Shown: in pieces, positions 36,466 to 46,610 of the stretch
Layout: every line of letters begins with the position of its first letter
Position numbering within the stretch: the stretch's first letter is position 1
Assembly (NCBI RefSeq): GCF_003576645.1
Contig: NC_044922.1
Coordinates: forward strand, 3,751,202-3,815,201
Direction: 5' to 3'
From: Ipomoea triloba
Lineage: Eukaryota; Streptophyta; Magnoliopsida; Solanales; Convolvulaceae
DNA length: 64,000 nucleotides
The notes under the pieces: model-generated
Database searches by the model: none
What the model was told of the DNA's origin: nothing
Seen by the model: only the letters and a program-made list of their open reading frames with translations
Program-made: the position numbers and the translations under genes

Positions 36466-38299
36466 ATGGCCAATCATAATATAAGAATTTGCTATTTTTA
36501 TGACGTTGGAAGACCACATACTGCTTGACCGCTTCCGCGACAAAAACATCTCCGCCGTCATTATCTCGCCCATTATATTATAGTTAAAAAGTAGAAAAAA
36601 TAAATAAATAAATTATTATATATAGGTGCACCTTGTTATATTTTATGATGTTCCACACATCATATGTACTCAGTCTGATCTGCACAATCGACAATTTCTT
36701 GTATGGACGCAACTAAGCATGCAATCATGTTATAAAGAATTTCTTTTACTTTTAGCATATGTATGTAAATCTTAGCTTATTTAAAGTGGGGTGGTGTTAT
36801 ATCTTTTTTCTTCTTTTTTTTTTCTTTTTTTTTTTTTAATTTAAGAATTCAACATTATTTTCTTCTCTTAATCTTCACCTCTTGACTAGCTGGTAATTAA
36901 AAAAAAAATTCAATCGAGCATGTCACACAAAGTCTTTCTAGCTTGTGTGGTTTATCTAGCTTTCCTGTATGGTTTGCAAATTATTACATAGGAGCGAAGT
37001 TTACTCATTGCACATCCTCGAGTAGTAGCAGTTACAAGTTTCACTCATCAACAATGAATTGAAGATTGTAAAGTATACAATATTAGAATTGTTCAATTAA
37101 ATGAAAGATAATTTAATGGAATGATTGTTTGATTACTTTTATTTAAAAAATTGCATTTCAAAATGTTGATAAAGAAAAAAATTATACAACGTATGAAAAC
37201 ATGTTATAAATAGTTGTAAAATAAACATTTTTATTATTGAATTATTATTAACTACAAAATATTTCTTTATAATTATAATAATATTAATAATAAAACAAAA
37301 AATAATAGTTAATAATAATAAGTAATAAAACAACGATAAAAATAAATTACAAAAATACTTTAAGAGTTAAGTAAATAGCACAATATGCTTATGCCCTTAT
37401 ATGTCATTTTATATATAATGAGTTAAGAGTAAACATTTAATTTAACAAACATTTTTATAACATAGTCAGCTATCAACTATCAATTAAATCAATCAATTAT
37501 CAACTATCAACTAATTAACAGTTTATTGCCAAACACCCTCATTATAAATTTAATTTGTTAAATAACATGAACTAAGACCTTCAACGCAAAACACGCAACG
37601 TACTCCACTAGGTTTTATTCTCGAAGTAGTTGGCCGCGAACATCATACTAAAGAGTCTCATCAATTTCAATTCGTTAATGTGAAAACATGTATTATATGG
37701 AGTGATGAATACGTTACTCAGACAATACATTCAACATCTATTTTAAAGACACCTACCTATTAGATCTAGGGTGTTTTGGGTAGGTAGTGGTACATGATAC
37801 AAATCCGTTAAATAAACATAAACTAAAACCTTTGACATACAACACGTAATAATTAACGTACTCCACTAGGTTCAATTATATTCTCAAAGTAGTCGACCTT
37901 GAACATCATATTAAAGAGTTTCAATTACGTTAATTTGACAGAACACGTATTATATTATAATTTATATTGAATGAATATGTTACTTAGACAATAATGTAAA
38001 TTTAGCCTTTGTTTTAGAGACACATATGCATCCAACGTCGATTCCTATTGGATTTAAGTTTTTTTTTGGTATAGTGGTAGCTGATATAATTGTGAAGGGA
38101 GGAAGAAAAAGGGAGTTGTTGGGGGGAATAAAGAAACTTTAAAAGGCAAATATTTTGGAAAAGAAAAAAGATTGAGACACTGCACACATGAAAAGACCCA
38201 TGCACATACACAATAATTATTAATTATAATGCCAAAGTGGATGTATATATGTATGTGCATTAGCTAGCTTTCCCTCTTCTTCTTCTCCCTTTTGTGTGC

Positions 38300-38306
38300 T
38301 ATAAAG
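38300..38306 (+). promoter_or_regulatory. Candidate TATA box of DUF599 gene 2
   Basis: TATAAAG about 155 bp before the ATG at 38460, preceded by a CT-rich stretch (TCTTCTTCTTCTCCC). Confidence 0.45.
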
Positions 38307-38459
38307 CTTGGGGTTGGGAATGGTTTTGGCACTGAAATCAGTCCAAGTTCATCCCCCCAATATTGCCATAAACTATTCGTCTCTTTTTGGGGCACTCTTT
38401 TATAAATTGGTTGAATCCCCAATAAAGAATTGCCCTAATTAACTTAGAGAGTAACAATA

Positions 38460-41400
38460 ATGGAGTGGAAAAAGTGTTATTTGGATGTGATTTTGGTCCC
38501 TATTGGGTGTTTGATATGCATTGGGTATCATGTTTGGTTGTGGCATAAGGTCCGGACTCAGCCGCTCACCACCACTATCGGCACCAACGCCGCCGGCCGC
38601 CGCCTTTGGGTCTCTGCCATCATGAAGGTATTAACACTGCCTACCATTTCTCTTTACATATGTACAATCCAACTATCAGCTTAGATTTTTAGTTAAGATG
38701 GAGCATATGCTTCAATTAATAAACTATAAATCATATACGTATACATTAATGGCTGACCGATAAAATTGCATTATTTAATTAATAGAAAGTGTTAATTTTA
38801 ACCAATTTTTTTTTCCTACAAATAATAATGATCCCTAATTAAGCACAATCACTCTTCATAAGTTCATAGCCCTCCTTGGTCCATGGCTGACTTAATTATA
38901 TTTAAATAACAATTATGATAGAGTTAATTTCATTTTTGGTCCTAGATTTATATGTGGCATTCCACTTTTAGTCCTCTTTTATCAAAACATCCACATTTAG
39001 TCCTAGCATTATTGTGGCATGACCATTTTTGGTCCTTCGTCAACAAAATTGTTGAAATGTCGTTAAATACAAAGGCATTTCGGTCTTCTATTACAGAGTT
39101 TTTCAAAAAAAATAAACATAAAAATATAGTGGGGTCAACTTACTTTGTATAAAAATGATTGAAAAACAATTGTATTTAACAAAATTTCAACAATTTTGTT
39201 GATGGATGACCAAAAATGGTCATGCCACAATAATACTAGGACCAAATGTGGATGTTTTTATAAAAGAGGACTAAAAGTGGAATGCCACTTATAAATCTAG
39301 GACCAAAAATGGAATTAACTCATTATGATATATAATTATATATGTGAGAGAGAAAGAGAGTTGAACAAACTTAAGTTTAGATTTATTTTTTAATGAAGAG
39401 ACACAATTTCATTAATTAACGGTGTACAATAACACTAATTATATGTTGATACACTGATTAAAATTATTTTTCCTGGAAAAATTAATGAGATAAAATTCAG
39501 TTATATAACTAGTATTGACAATAATCCTTACAAGAGTCAAACCTTTAACTGATTCATTTGTTTATCAATTGTCTCAAACTATTGGATTTAACTAAATTAG
39601 AAAAAAAAAATTAACATATTTACTCGATTAAGTTATATATTAAGTCAAAGGTCTTTGTGGTCAAATGGCATAGCTGTGGCCCTCTAAGTGAGAGATCACA
39701 GGTTTGATCCCTATTCCCAAATGAGAAGTTACAAGTTCGAATCTCAATGGGGCCGCTGACCCTTTGTGCACAGAAAACACAAAGTACTTTATTAGTTCTT
39801 CACCATTAAAAAAATTGGATTAAGTTCATGCATATATATATAAATTCTAAGTTGTAAAACTCTTAAAAGATCCCCATCATAAATTATCTCCACGTTTGAA
39901 GCATAAAAAAGGCTATTAATCATCCATTTCTACTTGCTAATGAAAGTTTGGTCTAAAAGTATATTCCTTTCTTTTTGAGTTTTGACCCAAAAGAAAAAAG
40001 GGGCAAAATGGGGAAAGGAATTTTTAAAATATCTTTTTTTTTTCCTTGAATTGTTTCTGTTCTGAAAAATTGGTTCATGTCTATCAATTTTAGCAAAGTA
40101 AGTTCCTTAGTTATTGATAATGTTGCATATTTAGTCCTTGACATTATATAATACAAGGACGGAATGTGACATTATAAACAATTGAGGAATTAAATTTGTT
40201 AAATTGATAGAGAGGCACCAAATTTATAGAATGAAAACAATTAAGCGATTAAATTGTAATTTAAAAAAAAAAAAAGTCTAACGGAGAGTCATATCAAATT
40301 ACAATTGTGCGATTGATTGGTATGAATTAAGATGAGAGTGTATACATATATGTGTGTACGTGCAGGCATTATCATTCATATCATATCACCTTTGATGAGA
40401 TGGAACATATGGAAATGCTGTCCACCTTAAGGTTAATAATGCAAATATATCTTTGCAGCTATCCATGATAATAAGTTCATATATTATTACATCTAATAAT
40501 AATAATAAGAAGAAGAAGGTAAAATCAATTATTTTATTTTTAAATTATTTTTGAGTTATAAATTTAATTATTTCGAAATTTTTATAAATATAGTTATTTA
40601 ATTGTTAAATGAATTATCAATTGATCCAAAAACAAAATTCCTCGAAAAGGGTAGTTGAATGTATGAAGAATGTTTCTTGCATTAGGATGGTATCCTCTTG
40701 TTTTAAAAAATGGATTAAGAAATACAGAACAAATACTAAAACTAACAAAATATAAGACTTATGTGGTTCAGCAGTTTACCTACGTCAGTAAAATAGTTTC
40801 TTTTATTAATTGTGGTGATTATACATCTAGGGTTACAAGTCTCATATTTATATGTAATCCTAATGCTACATTTACAAAATTACTCTTGTACCGTATCACG
40901 GGTATGTTACTCCCACACCCTGCACCACTGACCCACTCAGCGGGCCTAGTTCAGGTTTAAACCACAGAGAAATGTGTTAGTTCTTGCTACGACGCCCCAA
41001 CATCTATCATCTTCTACTAACATATGAGACATACACAACACCCTAGCTAGTAGAGCCCCATCTATCGCGCGTTATCTTCTTAGTACGGTTTATATCTCTT
41101 ATGTGGTTTAGGAGCTATTACACATAAGTAAGGTTTACTTAGTACACATCTCAAGTAGTAACATGGGACTTCTCTGGTACAGTCACCCAAAAAAGAAAAA
41201 AAATGGGCCACAATATTTTTTTTTTCAAATAATGCTATTATTCCCTTCTAAATTTACCTCTACAATGTTGTCCTCTTGATGTGGTAAAAAAAAAAAAAAA
41301 AAANAAAAAAAAAAAAAAAAACTTTATATTTATTCGCTACTCATAAATCGGCTAACCCCATCACAAGGTAAGAAAATAATGAATTTATTTATTAATTAAA

Positions 41401-44303
41401 TAAAAAGAACCAATATTAGGAAGGAATCCTTTTATTCTTCCAATAAATTATGTCATGTTACACCAGTTTTACTCTTACAAATACACTTATCCCTATGTTC
41501 TAACGAGTTAGTGTGAGAAATTAAAGATATATAGTAATAAAAATATCTATTTTGTCACAAAGGTTATCTAGGTTTGATGTTGATTAGTCACTTTAGTTGT
41601 GTTTGTCATGAGTGTAGACAAAGTATTTTTTTATCATATCCCTTGATGTCATCCACCTAGGAAAATCAACCTAGTGGAAATATATCAAGAGTACAAACTT
41701 GTGTACCCCATTAGTGGGTGGTGCAATTATCACAAGAAAATCTTTATTATTATTTGTGTCTTTTCGATCTCTAGTGTTTGAATTTTGTATAAGTTTTTAA
41801 ATACATTTTTAATACATATATCTTTTAAGATAAATATAAAATAATAAATATTTTATTTTAATAGGCTAAGATACCACATTAGTATCTTTTTGTACCACAT
41901 TATATATATTTTTTTTTGATTGACCAGGAGTTCATTAATATATATTACTCATCAATGTGTGACAATACACAAATTGTCAAAATAATGAAAAATAAAAGGC
42001 TTATTAGTGGAAAAACTTGAACTTTTTGTGTCCATAATTATATATCAAACATTTGTATTATGTGACAATAATATGTAAAGGAAAATGATATTTTTAATCT
42101 CTGAATTATATAGAAATAGCACATTTTGTTCATCAATTATAATGTCGCCACTTTAATTTCGTCTATCAATAATTTGTGAAGTAGTTAGATTTTTTAATCT
42201 CTAAATCTTGTGTAGCGATGGATAAAAAGTAACTTAATAATCATAACATTTTAAAGGAAAAATTATAATTTATGATTCTCAAGTATAGACCAATTATAAA
42301 TGTTACCCACAATTCTAAGTGGTATATATTTTGTCCTCTGAATTGTCAAATTTTGACCATATATTATTTCCATATATTGTAATTTATGCTCCTCAAGAGG
42401 AACAATATATAACTACATTTTAACAATTTAGGGACAAAATTTATATCATTTGAAATGTGACATTTATTTTTTGAAAAACTAATGTGACATTTATAATTGC
42501 AATTTTTTTGACTCTCTATTTGAATCAATCCATTTTGGTAGTGACTAGGTACATTCCGACAACCGGTTCATAGTATCAGCTAGCAATATTAATAATGGCA
42601 TCCTTTTCAACTTTTATGCTTCTATTCAATTCGTTGTTTCAATTTGGCCATTGTGAAATCCAATATATATCTTGCGTGGAATCCGTGTCAGACATAAACA
42701 TTTTTTCCTTAGTTTCCACAATTCCACGTACTCGATTTGCTGCGTCAAACCCAACCCCCTTTGCGTTGTGGTAAGTTCAATTCTGTCGTGCTATGGCGAC
42801 CGCAAACATATATGGTGCTCTTAGATAATAGATAGACACAAGGTATCATAGTAAATTGTCGAGTCAAAGGTAGTTCAATTAGTTTTCAAATAAAAAATTA
42901 TACTCCTTATTATCTAAGTACATAAAAGTGAATGTTGACCAATGTAGCATAGAAATTTCGGGTTAAAGACTGAAATGGAAAACAAATCAAAAGAAATTAC
43001 AAAAATAAGACACTTTTCTGTTTGGTTTTCAAAAAATTTCTATTTTTGTCAATATTTTTTGGGTTGCTTCCATTTCAGTCTTTAACCCTAAGAATTTTAG
43101 ATGGTTCATTGTTGACACAGTTTTTTACCTAAGGTGTTGTTGTGCTCACAAGGAGCTATTGAATCACCGTAAGTTTACCCCCCTCCTCCCCAAACAATTA
43201 CTTAAGTGTGGGAGCTCGAGAGAAAGAGATTAGCTCCACCATAGTCACGGTAGGTCCTAGGTGTGGGAGTTCGGGAAAAAGAGATTTAGGGTGCGTTTGG
43301 TTCGTACATGGGAATCGGAATCGGAATGGGTATCAAATACTTGGTAATGGTAATGGGTTTTGGTGAAAGTATTTTGCATGTTTGGTAGTTGGGTGGAATG
43401 GGAATGATTATTAATAGTTGAGGAAGAAAGGAGGAAGGAAGATGAAACCCTTATTTAATAAGGGTATGAGTTTTCTCATTAATGGAGTATTCCAAACCCA
43501 TAGTAGCATTCACAAAACCTATCAATCAAACACAAGCAATCACTTTCATACCCATTCCCTATACCTAAATCCACCAACCAAACACACCCTTAGTTTTTTT
43601 GCACCTAAGGTAGTATCAGAGTACATAGATAAAAGGTTTTATATATGAACTAAGTCATCAGCATAACGAGCACGTGAACATATTTTGGATAGTGAGATTA
43701 TTCATTTATTATTATTTATAAAATCACGCTTTTGATCCTTAGGATAACGAGAAGAAAAACATATTGGCGGTCCAAACCCTCCGAAACACGATCATGGGGT
43801 CAACCCTAATGGCCACCACCTCCATCCTCCTCTCCTCCGGCCTAGCCGCCGTGATAAGCAGCACCTACAGCATCAAGAAGCCGCTAAACGACGCCGTGTA
43901 CGGCGCCCACGGCGAGTTCATGGTGGCGCTCAAGTACGTCGCCCTCCTCCTCGTCTTCCTCTTCTCCTTCCTCAGCCACTCCCTCTCCATCCGCTTCATA
44001 AACCAGGTCAACTTCCTCATCAACTGCCCGCCGGACAGCGCCGGAATCGTGTGCCCGGAGTACGTGTCGGAGCTGCTGGAGAAAGGCCTCACGTTGAACA
44101 CCGCCGGAAACCGCCTGTTCTACGGCGCGCTTCCGTTGATGATGTGGATTTTTGGGCCGGTGTTGGTGTTCTTGTGTTATGTCACCATGGTGCCTGTGCT
44201 TTATAATCTGGATTTTGTTTTTGTTGGCGCTAAAGGGAAGCAGAAGATGAAGCCTGATTATCATGAAAATGACGCTCATAATAATGGGCCTGTAAATGTG
44301 TAA
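38460..44303 (+). CDS. DUF599 family multi-pass membrane protein (tandem copy 2)
   Basis: Two exons, 38460-38627 and 43743-44303, joined in phase 0 at the same AIMK|DNEK junction as copy 1, 242 residues. The intron is 5115 bp. Exon 1 is exactly as long as in copy 1. The same membrane-segment layout is visible, with the conserved blocks RTQPLTTTIGTNAAGRRLWV and KPLNDAVYGAHGEFMVALKY. The C-terminal tail (KQKMKPDYHENDAHNNG) differs from copy 1 in sequence and length. By hand I count 18 nucleotide differences in the first 290 nt of exon 2 but about 27 in the 168 nt of exon 1, and the last 270 nt of exon 2 are clearly more diverged. Function is unknown for the family. Both copies have full open frames and intact splice signals, so neither looks like a pseudogene. 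Confidence 0.92.
38921..39321. mobile_element. 401-bp foldback MITE with perfect 9-bp TSD (MULE-type)
   Basis: ATTATGATA flanks both ends (38912-38920 and 39322-39330). Ends are GAGTTAATTTCATTTTTGGT and the inverse of GAGTTAATTCCATTTTTGGT. The arms stay nearly identical for at least 110 bp. Perfect target duplication and little arm divergence point to a fairly recent insertion. Confidence 0.9.
39655..39815 (+). mobile_element. tRNA-derived SINE in the DUF599-2 intron
   Basis: A-box-like TGGTCAAATGGCATAGCTG and B-box-like AGGTTTGATCCC, with a second B-box-like AAGTTCGAATCTC about 30 bp later. It ends in a short A-rich stretch. No target-site duplication was defined. Confidence 0.55.
41286..41321. 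repeat. Poly(A) run with one undetermined base
   Basis: About 35 A residues with N at 41304. The homopolymer length is likely unresolved in the assembly. Confidence 0.95.
42260..42510. repeat. Diverged inverted repeat in the DUF599-2 intron
   Basis: The left arm (AATTATAAATGTTACC ... TATATTTTGTCCTCTGAATTG) is matched in inverse orientation by the right arm (CAATTTAGGGACAAAATTTAT ... AATGTGACATTTATAATTG). No terminal duplication was found. Confidence 0.5.
42960..43088. mobile_element. 129-bp minimal foldback
   Basis: Ends GGGTTAAAGACTGAAATGGA and its inverse TCCATTTCAGTCTTTAACCC form at least 20-bp perfect arms. The centre is AT-rich. No unambiguous target duplication was found; its terminus resembles that of the 5629-6267 element (GGTTAAAG). 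Confidence 0.75.
43289..43589. mobile_element. 301-bp PIF/Harbinger-type (Tourist-like) MITE
   Basis: Starts GGGTGCGTTTGGTTCG and ends CCAACCAAACACACCC, flanked on both sides by TTA (43286-43288 and 43590-43592), the usual PIF/Harbinger target duplication. It lies about 150 bp upstream of exon 2 of DUF599 gene 2. Confidence 0.85.
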
Positions 44304-44844
44304 TAATGATAGTGTATGATAATAATAATGAGATAAATTAAACCTTGTGTAGTAGTGCTTGTAATCTTGTGAACTTTGTCTTTCTATTTTTAGATTATGG
44401 TAATTTAAGTATGATTTGATATTATTCTCTCTATCCCTTTATTTTTAAGAATGTTTATTTTGATCTAAAACAAAATAAAGATCTTTTATTGCAACGACTC
44501 TAACCATTGGTCTAGTGAATGAAAATCTAACTTAAACCCATACGGGCTTAATTCACTAATTCAGTAGGTAGTATTTGGAATAAGAGATCAAGGTTCGAGC
44601 ATCGGCAGTGGCAATGTGGGAATATAATTATGCTCAAAGTGGGCAGATTTCTTGTGTGCCCCGGCATTTGGCCCTATCTGAACCATTGAGTCACCGTGAT
44701 TTACATCCCTCCCAAATGCTCTGTCGGGCCGGGGTGTGGGGGGCTCTTGGGGTTGGAGATTCAACCTTTTGGGAGAAGAAATCTAACTTAAGCCTTACTT
44801 CTAATGGAGGTAGGGTAGGGGTTCGGGTTTAGGTTTAAAAAAAA

Positions 44845-45170
44845 GATCTAGTAGGAGTGGAGTTTGATTTCTACCGCGAACATTTGAGGTTTGAGTTTGG
44901 GTTTGGGCTTTTTATTTGCATAAGTGTATAATTTGGTGTGCTGATGAATCTCTAACTAGGGAAAAACAAAAAGATCTTGTAGTCCATTTGGAGGCCAAGT
45001 TCATACCATAAACATTGGGGATTTGGGTTTGGCTACTTGCGTGCAAAAGTGTATAGTTTGGTGTTGAGTCTCTAACTCAAAAAAAAAAAATGATATTGTA
45101 GTCTGCGTGGGGGTCCAATTCTTGCCGTGAACATTGGAGGTTCGGGTTAGGTTGCACTCCTTGTGCACCA
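44845..45170. repeat. Imperfect tandem array, about 120-bp unit, 2.6 copies
   Basis: Copies begin at 44845 (GATCTAGTAGG), 44973 (GATCTTGTAGTCC) and 45092 (GATATTGTAGTCT). Shared order: GATxTxGTAG, GAACATT..AGG, TTTGGGTTTGG, AGTGTATA.TTTGGTGT, TCTCTAACT, then an A-rich end. The third copy stops about halfway. Confidence 0.8.
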
Positions 45171-45739
45171 CATGTGCACTAGGCAAGATTGGTCTTCGTT
45201 TTTTTCAAAATTGTGGACCCACGCAAAACCAACATCACTACAATTGTGAACCTTACACCGCCGCCATTGTGAACCCCACACAAAACCAACATCACTACAT
45301 TATAATTGTGAACCTCACACTGTCGCCTCCAATCATGACCTTTAAGTGACGAACCAACTACGCTAAAAGTGACGAACCATCTACAATAATGATTGCCTGA
45401 GAGAAAGGAGCATTTTATTCATAAACTAAAATATAGTATACATGCACAAATAAATTTGTTACATTGTTAAAAATCAAAATAATTAATTGAATAATTGACT
45501 TGACAACACGACATTTTAAATTTGATTCTTTGTGAGAGTTGTCCTTTTACCTTCTTGATTTAAACTGGTCAGCTATGAGCACCATACACTAACTTACCTC
45601 TTTATCTCTAACTAAGATCACAAAGTAAACTTTACCCAAAATGCACCTTCGAGTAGCAACTCCATGCTTTCTCGTAATTTTTTTTTTATATTAAAAAATC
45701 ACTTTTTTATTGACAAACTCAGATTTTACACCATAAATA

Positions 45740-46509
45740 AAGTTAATACCACAAATGGTCCTCTGACTTTCATTTTTACCACAAATAATCCTCCGTTAAA
45801 ATTTTTGTTAAATAGGTGTTAAATCTAGTGGTATTATCGTCAAATTGATATATATAATGGTCATAAAATAAAAATGTTTAGAATTTATCACCAACAAGCA
45901 TAATTGAACAATTAATGAATATAAATACTCCTAAATAGAAAGACAATACACCTTATTCTCGTAATTATGCATACAAAATGAAGATTTAATATTATAGCTA
46001 AATGTTTAATTTTAATTTAACCAATGGATTAAAATGGAAGACATTTGTTTCAAAAACTTTGCTTCCATCATTTTCATGATTGTTCAAACATGGCCGATTA
46101 ATAGTTTTCACTCTTCATTAATAGTCAAACATTTTGTTCCACCATTGAATTAATATAATTATTCAAGTATAAATTACGAACATTAATCATATATTTTTAT
46201 TTAATTTGTCCATTTATGTGATTTGTCACGTCCATTTTGTTTTTATACTACGTATTTATTAACTTAATGTTTATTAATATTTGAAATTAATTATGTTATC
46301 ATATAATTCTAAAAAAGAAATAATCATAATAATATTAATCAATTTGACAATATTAACACTAGATTTAACACCTATTTAACATAAATTTTAACATAGGACT
46401 ATTTGTGGTCAAAAATAAAAGTCAGATTATCAATTATGGTTGAATTGAAAGTCAATGACTAAAAGGAATACTAACCCATTAGTCAGATGACCATTTGTGG
46501 TATTAACTC
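45740..46509. mobile_element. 770-bp foldback element with 9-bp TSD (MULE-type)
   Basis: CCATAAATA at 45731-45739 and CCATAAATG at 46510-46518 flank the ends, one mismatch in 9. Ends are AAGTTAATACCACAAATGGT and the inverse of GAGTTAATACCACAAATGGT. Inner arm blocks such as AGGTGTTAAATCTAG are also inverted. The GAGTTAAT terminus is shared with 38921-39321. Non-coding. Confidence 0.8.
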
Positions 46510-46610
46510 CCATAAATGTACACTTTTTCCAGACTAGAACTTAAGCATGTTAGCAACAAGCCAACAACAAAGTAAACACTACAATTCTGCACTTATTTTT
46601 TATGTTTCTT

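Larger units (their letters stand above)
35700..38290. other. Spacer between the two DUF599 genes
   Basis: No gene is visible. It contains a hAT-like element (35853-36059), a 27-bp tandem pair near 36136-36183 (ATGCTCGACCAAGAGAGTATGG twice in near succession), an ACCATGGTCCAC-family remnant (about 36290-36465), a SINE-like fragment (about 36940-37035) and AT-rich DNA. Confidence 0.7.
38628..43742 (+). other. Intron of DUF599 gene 2, filled with transposons
   Basis: Donor AAG|GTATTA, acceptor CCTTAG|GAT. It contains a 401-bp MULE-type foldback, a SINE, a possible LTR-like block near 40680-40980 (cut by no clear ends), a poly(A) run with an N at 41304, an inverted repeat at about 42260-42510, a 129-bp foldback and a 301-bp Harbinger-type MITE. 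No nested gene was recognised. Confidence 0.85.
44310..46600. other. Spacer between DUF599-2 and PAM16
   Basis: No gene is visible. It contains a repeat block near 44585-44780, a three-copy tandem array (44845-45170), a short duplicated block at about 45213-45330 (ACCAACATCACTACA twice), a SINE-like fragment near 45585-45665 in inverse orientation and the foldback at 45740-46509. Confidence 0.75.

Noticed and set aside
40680..40980. LTR-like block in the DUF599-2 intron (GGTTCAGCAGTTTACC, AGTCTCATATTTATATGTAA)
   Set aside because: The style resembles a solo LTR, but no TG...CA ends, target duplication or primer-binding site could be defined.
43884..44279. 131-codon antisense frame over DUF599-2 exon 2
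   Set aside because: High GC3 on the coding strand removes stop codons on the other strand; the predicted peptide is His/Glu/Gly-rich without any family signature.
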